A DNA stretch of 64,000 nt, from the NCBI RefSeq assembly GCF_006363815.1, contig NZ_RRYT01000004.1, forward strand, positions 1-64,000. Reading direction: 5' to 3'. A program made the translations under genes and the position numbers. Position 1 is the stretch's first letter; each line of letters begins with the position of its first letter. Under the pieces are notes generated by a model. It searched no databases and had not been told where the DNA came from. It saw only the letters and a list, made by a program, of their open reading frames with translations. Below, one piece after another: positions 15,827 to 24,600 of this stretch. This DNA is from Thermomonospora catenispora. GTDB taxonomy: Bacteria; Actinomycetota; Actinomycetes; Streptosporangiales; Streptosporangiaceae.

Positions 15827-17146
15827 ATGTCCGAACTGCTCGACGCCGTGCGCCAGGGCGCATCCCCGGCCGAGCTGCTGGAATGCGAGCTGCCCACCCG
15901 TTTCCGGGCCGCCTACACCCTCCGTGACGAGGTGGGCGTCTTCCAGGGCGAGGCCGACAAGGACGTCCGCCGCTCCATCCACATCGGCGAGGTGGAGATG
16001 CCCGAGCTCGCCCCCGACGAGGTCGTGGTGGCGGTGATGGCGGCGGCGGTCAACTTCAACAGCGTGTGGACGGCGATCTTCGAGCCGGTGCCCACCTTCG
16101 TGTTCCTGGAGAGGCTGGCCCGCACCGGCAGGTGGGGCGCCCGGCACGACCTGCCGTACCACATCCTCGGCTCGGACGCCGCCGGCGTGGTGGTGCGGGT
16201 CGGCGAGTCCGTCCGCCGCTTCAAGGTCGGCGACAAGGTGGTCGTCTCCGCCTGCGCCGTCGACGAGCAGGACCCGGCGGTGCACGACGACGGCCTGCTC
16301 GGCGAGGACGCCCTGGCCTGGGGGTTCGAGACCAACTTCGGGGCGTTCGGTCAGTTCGCCGTCGTCAAGGCCAGCCAGCTGATCAAAAAGCCCGCGCACC
16401 TGTCGTGGGAGGAGGCCGCCGCCAACACGCTGTGCGCGGCGACCGCGTACCGGATGCTGATCGGCCGGCACGGCGCCCGCATGAAGCTGGGCGACATCGT
16501 GCTGATCTGGGGGGCCGCCGGCGGGCTGGGCTCGTACGCGGTGCAGCTGGTCAAGAACGCCGGCGGGATCCCGGTCGCGGTGGTCTCCTCCGAGGAGAAG
16601 GCCGAGCTGGTGCGCCGGCAGGGCTGCGAGCACGTGCTCAACCGGTCCGAGATCGACTTCGGGGAGCACGGCCTGTCGCACCCCAAGGGCTGGCGCCGGC
16701 TCGGGGAGGAGATCCGCCGGCTGGTCGGCGAGGACCCCCACATCGTGTTCGAGTACCTGGGCCGGGAGACCTTCGGCGCCTCGGTCTATGTGGCCCGCCG
16801 CGGCGGACGCATCGTGACCTGCGGCTCCAGCACCGGTTACCGGCACGAGTACGACAACCGGTACCTGTGGATGAACGTCAAGAGCATCGTCGGCAGCCAC
16901 GGCTTCAACTACACCGAGGCCGTCGAGGTCAACCGGCTGTTCAGCCTGGGGCTGCTGCACCCGACCCTGTCGCGGGTCTACCCGATGGAGCAGACCGGCG
17001 AGGCCGTCCGCTCCGTCCAGACCAACCGTCACGTCGGCAAGGTCGGCATCCTGATCGGCGCCACCGCCGAGCACCAGGGCATCGACGACCCCGCCCTGCG
17101 GGAGCGCTTCGGCGAGGAGAAGATCACCCTCTACCGGGGCCGCTGA
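15827..17146 (+). CDS. ccr: Crotonyl-CoA carboxylase/reductase (CCR)
   Basis: A 439-residue MDR-fold enzyme that reduces a 2-enoyl-CoA with NADPH while fixing CO2, making an alkylmalonyl-CoA extender unit. The four residues that bind CO2 in the Kitasatospora enzyme (Asn81, Phe170, Glu171, His365) have clear counterparts: Asn78, Phe167-Glu168 in GFETNFG, and His358 in IVGSHGFNY. The nucleotide-binding glycines are WGAAGGLGSYAVQ. Just after His358 the usual FANY reads GFNY, a change close to the acyl pocket. ATG 15827 follows AAAGG and lies 31 bases after the PKS stop, so the two form an operon. CCRs inside PKS clusters often make long or branched alkylmalonyl-CoAs; here it probably supplies the unit chosen by the unusual AT. 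Confidence 0.92.
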   Translation: MSELLDAVRQGASPAELLECELPTRFRAAYTLRDEVGVFQGEADKDVRRSIHIGEVEMPELAPDEVVVAVMAAAVNFNSVWTAIFEPVPTFVFLERLARTGRWGARHDLPYHILGSDAAGVVVRVGESVRRFKVGDKVVVSACAVDEQDPAVHDDGLLGEDALAWGFETNFGAFGQFAVVKASQLIKKPAHLSWEEAAANTLCAATAYRMLIGRHGARMKLGDIVLIWGAAGGLGSYAVQLVKNAGGIPVAVVSSEEKAELVRRQGCEHVLNRSEIDFGEHGLSHPKGWRRLGEEIRRLVGEDPHIVFEYLGRETFGASVYVARRGGRIVTCGSSTGYRHEYDNRYLWMNVKSIVGSHGFNYTEAVEVNRLFSLGLLHPTLSRVYPMEQTGEAVRSVQTNRHVGKVGILIGATAEHQGIDDPALRERFGEEKITLYRGR

Positions 17147-17164
17147 ACGCCCCGCGGCCCGGTA
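17132..17164 (+). terminator. Hairpin at the end of the PKS-CCR operon
   Basis: TACCGGGGCCGC (17132-17143) pairs with GCGGCCCGGTA (17154-17164) with one bulged G, giving an 11-bp GC-rich stem and a 10-base loop that contains the CCR stop codon. There is no U-tract, which is common for actinomycete terminators. Confidence 0.5.
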
Positions 17165-17351
17165 CCCGCCGCTCCTCACGCCGGCCGTGCGGCGGCCGGC
17201 GCACCGGCCCGGCCGCGCAGATCCCCGCCGGGACGGAGAACGCCGCCGGCCCGACGCGGCGTCGGCACCGGTTGGCGCCGGTCGGCATCGGTCGGCATCG
17301 AGTGGCGCCGCCCTGTCCGTGCGGCCCCTCGGTCCGGCGCGTGCCCGCCCG

Positions 17352-18812
17352 CTACGACGTCCCCGCCGGCGGGGACAGCGGCACGGGCGCGTGGACGCCG
17401 AACTCGCGGCGCAGCGCGGACAGGGCGGCGAGATGGCCGCACATGCCGTGCACCCCCGGCCCGGGCGGGGTGGACGCCGAGCACAGGTAGACCCCGGGGA
17501 GCGGGGTGCGGTACGGGTCGAGCCCGGGGACGGGACGCCAGAACGCCTGGCGCAGCGACATGGCCCCCGCCGCGATGTCCCCGCCCACGTAGTTGGGGTT
17601 GTGGTCCTCCATCCGCGCCGCCGGCACCCCGCGCGCCGCGATGATCGTGTCGGTGAAGCCGGGGGCGTGCTCCTCGATGCGGCGGCGGACGATGTCCACC
17701 GGGTCGCGCGGGTCGCCGTGGGGCACGTGCGCGTACGCCCACACCGGGCGTTTGCCGGGGAGCGCGCGGGAGGGGTCGACGGCGGCCGGGTCGACCACCA
17801 GGACGAACGGATCCTCCACCCGGCGCCCCCGCGCGGTGGCCGTCTCGGCGCGGAAGACCTCCTCCCGGGTGCCGCCCAGGTGCACGGTGCCGGCCGCGCC
17901 GACGCCGGGGGCCGCCCACGGGATGGGGTCGGAGACCAGGAAGTCGACCTTGGCCGCGCCCGGCCCGTACCGGAAGCGCTCCAGGGCGCGGCGGTAGCGG
18001 CGGGGCAGCCGGTCCCCCGCGAGGGCGAGCAGGCCCTTGGGGGCCACGTCCAGCAGCACCGCCTTCGCCCGGGGCAGCTCGCCCAGGTCCGTGATCCGCC
18101 GGCCGGTGTGGAAGACGCCGCCGTGCGCGCGGATGTCGGCGGCGAGGGCGTCGGCGATCCGCCCGCTGCCGCCGCGCGGCAGCGGCCACCCGGTGCCGTG
18201 CGCCAGATGGCCGAGCAGCAGCGCCACGCCCGCGCCCGCCGTCGAGGGCAGCGGCCCGATCAGGTGCGCGGCCACTCCCGCCAGCAGCGCCTGCGCCTCC
18301 CGCCCGCGAAGCGGTGCCGGTCCGGCGGTGAGCCGCAGCACGCGCAGGGCGAACCGCGCCGCCGCCACCGGGTCGCGGGGCCGGGGCCGCGGTCCGGACA
18401 TGATCAGGTCCACCACTCCGTGGCCGCGGGCGAGCAGCGGGGCCATGAGCCATCGCCACCGCTCCCCGTCGGCCCCCAGGCCCGCGCAGGTGCGGTCCAG
18501 GTCCGTGGCGGCGAGCGCCGCCCGGCCGCCGGGCAGCGGATGGGCGTAGGCGATCTCGGGCCGGAGCAGTTCCACGCCCCTCTCCCGCAGCCCGAACCGG
18601 CGGAAGAAGGGCGAGGCGGCGGCCATCGGGTGCACCGCCGAGCACACGTCGTGCAGCACGCCGGAGTCGAACAGGGGGACGGTGCGCAGTCCGCCGCCGA
18701 TCGTCTCGTGCTGCTCGTGCAGCTCCACGGAGAGCCCGGCGCGGGCCAGGGTCACCGCCGCGGCGAGCCCGTTGGGCCCGGTCCCGACGATCACCGCGTC
18801 GACGCTTGCCAT
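17352..18812 (-). CDS. FAD-dependent oxidoreductase, phytoene desaturase/PYROXD2-like
   Basis: A 486-residue flavoprotein. The dinucleotide-binding motif is at the N terminus (VDAVIVGTGPNGLAAAVTLA, then a Glu-ending strand ELHEQHETIGG). The C-terminal FAD-contact region reads PLPGVYLCSASTPPGPGVHGMCG, as in the carotenoid desaturase/retinol saturase-like NAD(P)/FAD family. It converges with ccr across a 205-base gap that holds short GTCGGCATCG-type repeats. The family covers desaturases and saturases of lipids and isoprenoids, so a role in modifying the lipid product is possible. There is no phytoene synthase or other carotenoid gene nearby. Confidence 0.8.
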   Translation of the reverse strand: MASVDAVIVGTGPNGLAAAVTLARAGLSVELHEQHETIGGGLRTVPLFDSGVLHDVCSAVHPMAAASPFFRRFGLRERGVELLRPEIAYAHPLPGGRAALAATDLDRTCAGLGADGERWRWLMAPLLARGHGVVDLIMSGPRPRPRDPVAAARFALRVLRLTAGPAPLRGREAQALLAGVAAHLIGPLPSTAGAGVALLLGHLAHGTGWPLPRGGSGRIADALAADIRAHGGVFHTGRRITDLGELPRAKAVLLDVAPKGLLALAGDRLPRRYRRALERFRYGPGAAKVDFLVSDPIPWAAPGVGAAGTVHLGGTREEVFRAETATARGRRVEDPFVLVVDPAAVDPSRALPGKRPVWAYAHVPHGDPRDPVDIVRRRIEEHAPGFTDTIIAARGVPAARMEDHNPNYVGGDIAAGAMSLRQAFWRPVPGLDPYRTPLPGVYLCSASTPPGPGVHGMCGHLAALSALRREFGVHAPVPLSPPAGTS

Positions 18813-19166
18813 CGGCAGCCTCCCGGGGACGTTCGCGCCCGCTCGCCGGCCTGCGGTCGACCCCGGGCCGGCGCGTCCGCCCGAGCGGAGCCCGGGTCGT
18901 CCGGATGCGCGGGGCCGGCGGGGCGATCGGTGATCACCGTGAGTGATCCTCCATGGCGTGCGGTGGGCGCTGAAGGGCGTGTGGAGTGAATATCCGGATG
19001 ATCAATTTTCTGGTGTATAGATTGTCCTAAATGCTGTTCAATGCCTGTCTACACTGATCTTTCACTGTTCTTACGCGCCGTTGTACGGCACACTTGCTGT
19101 GCAAGTGACCAATTACCTCATGCGTCGCAAAGCGCTGACGGGGCGTGAACACGGAAGGGGGGCGAC
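18813..19166. promoter_or_regulatory. Low-GC divergent promoter region before the PucR regulator
   Basis: The stretch 18985-19130 is markedly AT-richer than its surroundings, as expected of promoters in such a genome. It separates the leftward FAD oxidoreductase from the rightward regulator. A palindrome at 19091-19107 lies 60 bases before the regulator start. Confidence 0.55.
19091..19107. promoter_or_regulatory. Perfect inverted repeat upstream of the PucR-type regulator
   Basis: CACTTGC-TGT-GCAAGTG has 7-bp arms and a 3-base spacer. Its position just ahead of a regulator gene suggests autoregulation. The motif is unrelated to the TTGTCA palindromes of the PKS locus. Confidence 0.5.
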
Positions 19167-20426
19167 ATGACGGCGCGCGGCTCGGCCGGCTCGGAACGGC
19201 CTTGGACGGAGATACCCCGGGAACTGGCCGAGCACATGCGGCCGCACCTCGACGAGGTCGCCGACGACATGATCAGTGAGATCCAGGCCCGGGTCCGCGA
19301 ATACGACCGGCCGCCGGACGCCCCCTACTCCGGCACCCTGCGGACGGCCGTCGAGCGGGTGCTGCACTACTTCGTGGAACGCGTCGCCGACCCCGACGGG
19401 GAGCACGAGTCGGTCACCGATTTCTTCCACGCCATCGGGCGCGGCGAGGCCGGCGAGGGGCGCAGCCTGGACGCCATGCAGTCGGCGCTGCGGGTCGGGC
19501 TGATGGTGGCCTGGCGGCGCATCTGCGAGGGCGCGGTGCATCTGAACGTCTCGCCCGCCGTGCTCGGCATGGTCGGCGAGGCCCTGCTGGCCTACCAGGA
19601 CGAGCTGGCCGCCGCGGCCGCCGCCGGATACGCGCAGGCGCAGGCCGCCGTCGCCGGGGAGATGCAGCGCCGCCGGCAGCGGTTGCTGGGCCTGCTGCTG
19701 GCGGACCCTCCCGCCTCCCAGGAGGCGATCAACGACCAGGCCGCCGCCGCCCAGTGGCCGATGCCGCGGACGGTGGCCGCCGTGGCCCTCGGCAAGCACC
19801 CCTACGACCCCGGCCACCCGGCGTTCCCGCCCGACATCCTGGCCGACCTCACCCGGCCGGTGCCCAGCCTGATCGTGCCCGACCCGGACGGCCCCGGCCG
19901 GGCCAAGCTGATCGACCGGACGCTGGGCGGCTGCATGGCGGTGGTCGGCCCCACCGTGCCGGTCGCCGAGGCGGGCCGTTCGATGGAGTGGGCGCGCCGG
20001 GCGCTGGTGCTGGCCGAACGCGGCGTGATCGAGCAGCGCACCGGGGTGATCCGGGCCGTGGAGCACCTGTCCACGCTGATCCTGTTCCAGGACGAGGAGC
20101 TGCTGGAGGGCCTGTCCCGCATCCGGCTGGCCCCGCTGGCGCACCTGCGGCCCAGCCAGCAGGACCGGCTCGCCGAGACCCTGCTGGCCTGGCTGCAGTC
20201 CGGACGGAACGCCAACGAGGTCGCGATGCGGCTGCACGTCCACCCGCAGACCGTCCGCTACCGGCTGCGGCAGCTGGAGGAGCTGTTCGGCGACCAGCTG
20301 CTGGACCCCGACGTGCGTTTTGAGCTGGAGATCGTGCTGCGCGCCCGTTTCCTGACCGCGCAGGAGCGTCGCGTCTCCCGCCCCCGGCAGACCGCCTCCG
20401 GCGAGGTCGTGGCGCTGCGGAGATAG
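19167..20426 (+). CDS. PucR/CdaR-type transcriptional regulator
   Basis: A 419-residue regulator. The C-terminal HTH_30 domain is clear (about 330-390): ALLAWLQSGRN-type helix, NEVAMRLHVHPQTVRYRLRQLEELFG, ending in FELEIVLRARFL. The middle is a GGDEF-like/CdaR non-catalytic region and the N-terminal 150 residues are helical (EIPRELAEHMRPHLDEVADDMISE). FasR of Streptomyces, which controls fatty acid synthesis, is of this class, so lipid-linked control is conceivable. ATG 19167 follows GGAAGGGGGG. It stands alone; the ligase to its right converges. Confidence 0.85.
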   Translation: MTARGSAGSERPWTEIPRELAEHMRPHLDEVADDMISEIQARVREYDRPPDAPYSGTLRTAVERVLHYFVERVADPDGEHESVTDFFHAIGRGEAGEGRSLDAMQSALRVGLMVAWRRICEGAVHLNVSPAVLGMVGEALLAYQDELAAAAAAGYAQAQAAVAGEMQRRRQRLLGLLLADPPASQEAINDQAAAAQWPMPRTVAAVALGKHPYDPGHPAFPPDILADLTRPVPSLIVPDPDGPGRAKLIDRTLGGCMAVVGPTVPVAEAGRSMEWARRALVLAERGVIEQRTGVIRAVEHLSTLILFQDEELLEGLSRIRLAPLAHLRPSQQDRLAETLLAWLQSGRNANEVAMRLHVHPQTVRYRLRQLEELFGDQLLDPDVRFELEIVLRARFLTAQERRVSRPRQTASGEVVALRR

Positions 20427-20548
20427 GCTCCGGGGCCGGGCGGGGCGGCCCCGGAGGCGCGGTCACGGCGTCACGGCCCGATCGGCCGGCGGCGCGGCCG
20501 GCGTCGCGGTCCGATCGGCCGGCGTCGCGGCCCGGGACGCGGCCCGGG

Positions 20549-22030
20549 TCACGGTTCGACCGGCCAGGTGTGCACCGGCTCGTTGGTGTTCATCAGCTCG
20601 ATGTAGCGGTTGGTCATCCGGCGCAGCGCCTCGTGCCGGGAGACGTTCTCGTTCTCCTCGATCAGCTTGACCATGTCGATCTGCCACTGCGCGCCGGTGC
20701 GGCCGGTCAGGCAGCGCTGCTCGACGATGCCCAGCAGCCGGTCCCGCTTGGCCGGGTCCACCCCCCAGCGGTCCAGGCCCTCGTGCGCCAGCGGCAGCAG
20801 CCGGCGCAGCGCCAGCTCGGCCGCCGGGACCTCCCCGTACCCGGGCCAGTACAGCAGCGCGTCCATGCCGTGGCGCGCGGCGCGGTGCAGGTTGTCCTCG
20901 GCGGCGGCGAACGACATCCGCGTCCACAGCGGCCGCTCCTCCTCCGCCAGCATCCGCACCACGCCGTAGTAGAACGCGCCATTGGCCACCATGTCGGCGA
21001 CGGTGGGCCCGGCGGGCAGCACCCGGTTCTCCACCCGCAGATGGGGCTTGCCGTTGACGACCGCGTAGATCGGCCGGTTCCACCGGTAGATCGTGCCGTT
21101 GTGCAGGCTCAGCTCGGCGAGCTGGGGGATCTCGCCGCGTTCCAAGGTGGCGACCGGGTCCTCCTCCTCGCACAGCGGCAGCAGCGCCGGGAAGTACCGG
21201 GTGTTCTCCTCGAACAGGTCGAACACCGAGGTGATCCAGCGCTCCCCGAACCACACCCGGGGCCGCACGCCCTGCGACTTCAGCTCCTCCGGGCGGGTGT
21301 CGGTGGCCTGTTCGAACAGCGTGATCCGGGTCTCGTGCCACAGCCGCCGCCCGAACAGGAACGGCGAGTTGGCCGCCAGCGCCACCTGCACCCCGCTGAT
21401 GCACTGGGCGGCGTTCCAGTAGGCGGCGAAGTCGTCCGGGCTCACCTGCAGATGGAACTGCGCGCTGGTGCAGGCGGCCTCGGGCAGCACGGTGTCGGCG
21501 TGCAGGGCCAGCCGCTCGGGCCCCTCGATCCGGATGTACAGGTCCTCGCCTCGGGCCGCGAAAATCTGCTCGTTCAGCAGTTTGTAGCGCTCATTGGCCG
21601 ACAGCGCCTCCTCGCCGATGTCGGACTGTCGCAGCGTCGGCAGGATGCCCACCATCACCAGCGCGCCGCCCAGCTCCCGGGCCCGCTCGTCGGCGTGCCG
21701 GATATAGGCCAGGATCTCCTTCTCAAGCTCCCCGGTGCCGCCGCCGCCCAGCTCCCGCGGCGGGATGTTGACCTCCACGTTGAACTGGCCGAGCTCGGTG
21801 GCCCATGCCGGGTCGGCGATGGCCTTGAGCACGTCGGCGTTGCGCATCAGCGGCTCGCCCCGCTCGTCGACCAGGTTGAGCTCGATCTCCAGTCCGATGT
21901 GCGGCCGGTGGAACTCGAACTGCGACTCGCGCAGCATGCGGGCCAGTACGTCCAGGTTGCGGCGCACCTTGTCGCGATACCGCCGCCGGTCCTCTCTGCT
22001 GATGACGAACCGGGGCACGTCCTTGCCCAT
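20549..22030 (-). CDS. Glutamate-cysteine ligase family (GCS2-like) protein
   Basis: A 493-residue ATP-dependent carboxylate-amine ligase of the GCS2 superfamily. Typical segments are HIGLEIELNLVDERG (metal/substrate-binding Glu pair), GQFNVEVNIPPREL, ASTSAQFHLQVS-like TSAQFHLQV, and RVENRVLPAGPT. A start at 22030 is preferred because GAAAGG stands 7 bases upstream; a longer form from 22057 would add nine residues. Actinomycete homologues are annotated as glutamate-cysteine ligases, but their substrates are largely untested. The amino acid acceptor is therefore uncertain. A GC-rich imperfect repeat (CGATCGGCCGGCG) lies just past its stop, between 20463 and 20530. Confidence 0.7.
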   Translation of the reverse strand: MGKDVPRFVISREDRRRYRDKVRRNLDVLARMLRESQFEFHRPHIGLEIELNLVDERGEPLMRNADVLKAIADPAWATELGQFNVEVNIPPRELGGGGTGELEKEILAYIRHADERARELGGALVMVGILPTLRQSDIGEEALSANERYKLLNEQIFAARGEDLYIRIEGPERLALHADTVLPEAACTSAQFHLQVSPDDFAAYWNAAQCISGVQVALAANSPFLFGRRLWHETRITLFEQATDTRPEELKSQGVRPRVWFGERWITSVFDLFEENTRYFPALLPLCEEEDPVATLERGEIPQLAELSLHNGTIYRWNRPIYAVVNGKPHLRVENRVLPAGPTVADMVANGAFYYGVVRMLAEEERPLWTRMSFAAAEDNLHRAARHGMDALLYWPGYGEVPAAELALRRLLPLAHEGLDRWGVDPAKRDRLLGIVEQRCLTGRTGAQWQIDMVKLIEENENVSRHEALRRMTNRYIELMNTNEPVHTWPVEP

Positions 22031-22191
22031 GCGAAGCCTTTCAATCCGGACGAACAACTACAAAACGCTTCTCCCTTCACGGCGCACGTCAAACCCAGGA
22101 GGACATACCCGTATCGGAGTGACTACCCTCACTCCACGCACGGGTTGAAGATGCTCTTCCGAACGCCACATTCCCGTCGACCAGGAGCCAC

Positions 22192-22284
22192 GTGATCTCC
22201 GCGGACACCACGACCGGCCCTCCCCTCCTCCGATCTCCCCTCAAACCGCTCATGCTCCTTTCGCGACGGCGATGCGCCCGATGA
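22192..22284 (+). CDS. Possible 30-aa ORF coupled to the histidine kinase
   Basis: GTG 22192 follows an AGGAG at 6 bases. The frame runs 30 codons and its TGA overlaps the ATG at 22281 (ATGA), the second in-frame start of the kinase. The kinase itself lacks an RBS at either start, so coupled translation from this ORF would explain its expression. The peptide (rich in Pro, Leu and Arg) resembles nothing known. Confidence 0.35.
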   Translation: MISADTTTGPPLLRSPLKPLMLLSRRRCAR

Positions 22285-23618
22285 CCCTGAGCACGATCAG
22301 GGCCCGGGACACGGTCATCGCGGCGATCGTGTCGGTGCTGGTGCTGGGGGCGCTGGCGGCGGCGGCGGATCTGATCGTCCGCGACGTCGCCACCTCGCAG
22401 ACGCTCACCCGGACCCAGCTCGCCGGCCGGCGGGTGAGCGGGGCGGTGCGCGACGGGACGCTGCCGACGCCGATCCCGCCCGCCGAGGGCGTCGTGCTCC
22501 AGGTGGTCGGGCCGGACGGACGGGTGCGCAACGCCGATCGGGCCTCCTGGGGGCGCCCGCCGGTCAGCGACCTGCGGCCCACCGTCGAGCGGCGCATCCG
22601 CGACTATGTGGAGTGCGGGCGGCCCGGCTATCGGCGCTGCATGCTGGTGGAGGCCATCCGGGCGACCACCGCCCCGGACTCGGTGGTGGTCTACGCGGCC
22701 GCGCCGATGCCCGTGCTGCTGACCTCCGGGCTGCTGGAGGTCCTGCTCGGAGCGGCCGTCCTGGCGCTGTCCGCCGCGATCGCCTGCCTCACATGGCGGA
22801 TGGTCGGCCGCACCCTGCGTCCGGTCGAGGAGATCCGCGCCCAGCTGTCGGAGATCACCGCCAGCGATCTGAGCCGCCGGGTGCCCGAGCCGCCCGGGGA
22901 GGATGAGATCGCCCAGCTCGCGCGGACCGCCAACGAGACGCTGCGCCGACTGGAGCAGGCCGTGGACCGCCAGCGCCAGTTCGCCTCCGACGCCTCCCAT
23001 GAGCTGCGCACCCCGATCGCGGCGCTGCGCGCCAACCTGGAGGACGCCGTGATGCACCCCGACGACACCGACCTCCGGGCGGTCGTCGAGGCGGCGCTGC
23101 GCGACACCGACCGGCTGGAGTCGATCATCACCGATCTGCTCCTGCTGGCCCGCATCGGCACCGGCGGCCCCGCCGCCCGGGAACGGATCGACTTCACCGA
23201 GCTGGTGACGGCCGAGCTGGCCCGCCGTGACCCGCCGGTCTCCCTGTGCGCCGACCTGCGCCCCGGGATCACGGTCCACGGCGTCCGCATGCAGCTCGTC
23301 CGCCTGCTGCACAACCTGCTGGACAACGCCGAGCGCTATGCCGAGACCCGCATCGAGGTCCGGCTGACCCGCGACCCCGAGGCCGACTCCCGGCTGCTGC
23401 TCACCGTCGCCGACGACGGCATCGGCATCCCCGAGCCGGACCGGGAACGCGTCTTCGAGCGCTTCACCCGGCTGGACACCGCCCGCAGCCGCTCCTCCGG
23501 CGGCACCGGCCTCGGCCTGGCCATCGCCCGCGACATCGCCACCGCCCACAACGGCACCCTCACCGTCGAGGACAGTCCCAAGGGCGCCTGCTTCGCCCTC
23601 CGCCTCCCGCTGCCGTAG
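22272..23618 (+). CDS. Orphan sensor histidine kinase (HAMP, HisKA, HATPase)
   Basis: A 448-residue membrane kinase. TM1 is near residues 14-36, an extracytoplasmic domain of about 115 residues follows with two Cys (ECGRPGYRRCM), then TM2 (about 150-175), HAMP (WRMVGRTLRPVEEIRAQL), an H-box ASDASHELRTPIAALR, an N-box LHNLLDNAERYA, G1 VADDGIGIPEPDRE, F-box and G2 SSGGTGLGLAIA. All catalytic parts look intact. No response regulator gene adjoins it, so the partner must lie elsewhere. The start is either 22272 or 22281. The paired Cys in the sensor domain could form a disulfide. Confidence 0.88.
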   Translation: MRPMTLSTIRARDTVIAAIVSVLVLGALAAAADLIVRDVATSQTLTRTQLAGRRVSGAVRDGTLPTPIPPAEGVVLQVVGPDGRVRNADRASWGRPPVSDLRPTVERRIRDYVECGRPGYRRCMLVEAIRATTAPDSVVVYAAAPMPVLLTSGLLEVLLGAAVLALSAAIACLTWRMVGRTLRPVEEIRAQLSEITASDLSRRVPEPPGEDEIAQLARTANETLRRLEQAVDRQRQFASDASHELRTPIAALRANLEDAVMHPDDTDLRAVVEAALRDTDRLESIITDLLLLARIGTGGPAARERIDFTELVTAELARRDPPVSLCADLRPGITVHGVRMQLVRLLHNLLDNAERYAETRIEVRLTRDPEADSRLLLTVADDGIGIPEPDRERVFERFTRLDTARSRSSGGTGLGLAIARDIATAHNGTLTVEDSPKGACFALRLPLP

Positions 23619-23865
23619 AGCGGGCCGCGTGCGGGCCGGCCCGATCCGGCGCCTCCCGGCCGACGTTCCCGCATGTCCGCGCGGCCCGCCCGGCGGCGCC
23701 TTCCGCTCCGCCCCGGGCGTTCTCTCGGCTCCTCCCCCCGTCCCTCCCGGCCGGGACCCCCGTGAACGATCGACGGGTCGCCCACCGGACGGCGGGCGAC
23801 CCGGAGCCCCGGCGCGCGGGTCGGGCGGACCCGCGCCGCGAGCGGAGGGAAGGTCGCGGCGGCGC

Positions 23866-24414
23866 TCAGGCGCGCACGGCCTGGACCTCCAGCTGGATGT
23901 CGACCTTGTCGCTCAGCAGGACCTTCTCGCCCTGGAGCGGGATGTTGAACTCGACGCCCCAGTCCTTGCGGTTGATCGTGGTCCTGGCGGAGAAGCCGAC
24001 GCGGGTGCCGCCCCAGGGGTCCTCGCCGACGCCGTTGTACTCGACCTCGAGGGCGACCGGGCGGGTGACGCCCTTGATGGTCAGCTCCCCGTCCAGGTAG
24101 TGCGTGTCGCCCTCCGAGCGCAGCCCGGTGGAGCGGAACGTCATCACCGGGTGGTTCTCCACGTCGAGGATCTCCGAGGAGCGCACGTGGGCGTCGCGCT
24201 CGGCGTTGCGGGTGTCGATGGAGGCCATCTTGATCTCGGCGGTCGCCGACGACTCGGCCGGGTCCTCGGCGATCTCGATGGTGCCGGAGAAGTCGGTGAA
24301 CGTGCCGCGCACCTTGCTCATCAGGTGGCGGATGACGAAGGTGACCTCCGAGTGCGCGGGGTCGATGTTCCAGGTGCCGGCGGTGAGTCCGGGGGCGACG
24401 GTCTCCAAGCTCAT
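23866..24414 (-). CDS. YceI family lipid-binding protein
   Basis: A 182-residue YceI-like lipocalin-type protein (GTWNIDPAHSEVTFVIRHL...KVRGTFTDFSGTI... ending in IKGVTRPVALEVEYNG... FSARTTINRKDWGV). The family binds isoprenoid or amphiphilic molecules in a beta-barrel. There is no signal peptide, so it should be cytoplasmic. ATG 24414 has GGAGGG at 9 bases. Two inverted-repeat sites sit directly upstream (24434-24447 and 24464-24476). Actinomycete yceI genes are often under MarR-type control, which fits the symmetry of these sites. Confidence 0.9.
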   Translation of the reverse strand: MSLETVAPGLTAGTWNIDPAHSEVTFVIRHLMSKVRGTFTDFSGTIEIAEDPAESSATAEIKMASIDTRNAERDAHVRSSEILDVENHPVMTFRSTGLRSEGDTHYLDGELTIKGVTRPVALEVEYNGVGEDPWGGTRVGFSARTTINRKDWGVEFNIPLQGEKVLLSDKVDIQLEVQAVRA

Positions 24415-24433
24415 CAGGGCAGCCCTCCAAATT

Positions 24434-24447
24434 GTTGAAGCTTCAAC
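24434..24447. promoter_or_regulatory. 14-bp palindromic operator of yceI
   Basis: GTTGAAGCTTCAAC is a perfect palindrome 20 bases upstream of the yceI start codon. TTGAAG/CTTCAA half-sites are typical of MarR-family binding sites. A regulator bound here would block translation start or early transcription. Confidence 0.6.
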
Positions 24448-24463
24448 TAAAGACCCAGAGTAG

Positions 24464-24476
24464 TTTAACCTTCAAT
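24464..24476. promoter_or_regulatory. Second, imperfect copy of the yceI operator
   Basis: TTTAACCTTCAAT reads on the minus strand as ATTGAAGGTTAAA and shares the TTGAAG half-site with the palindrome 17 bases away. Two sites at this spacing would allow cooperative binding. Confidence 0.4.
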
Positions 24477-24600
24477 GAGAGTCAATTCTCTCCGAACTCG
24501 GCCTCACCGGCGTTCCCGACGCCCCTCGACGCCCTCCCGGGCCCGGCCATGAGCACGGCCGGGCCCGGGGGCGGAGATCGGGGGCGGAGGCCCGTCCGGC

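Noticed and set aside
17260-17310. GTCGGCATCGGTCGGCATCG run after ccr
   Set aside because: Too short and imperfect to call a functional repeat; it is likely slippage in GC-rich spacer.
17352-18812. Carotenoid gene cluster
   Set aside because: Only one desaturase-like gene; there is no phytoene synthase, cyclase or GGPP synthase.
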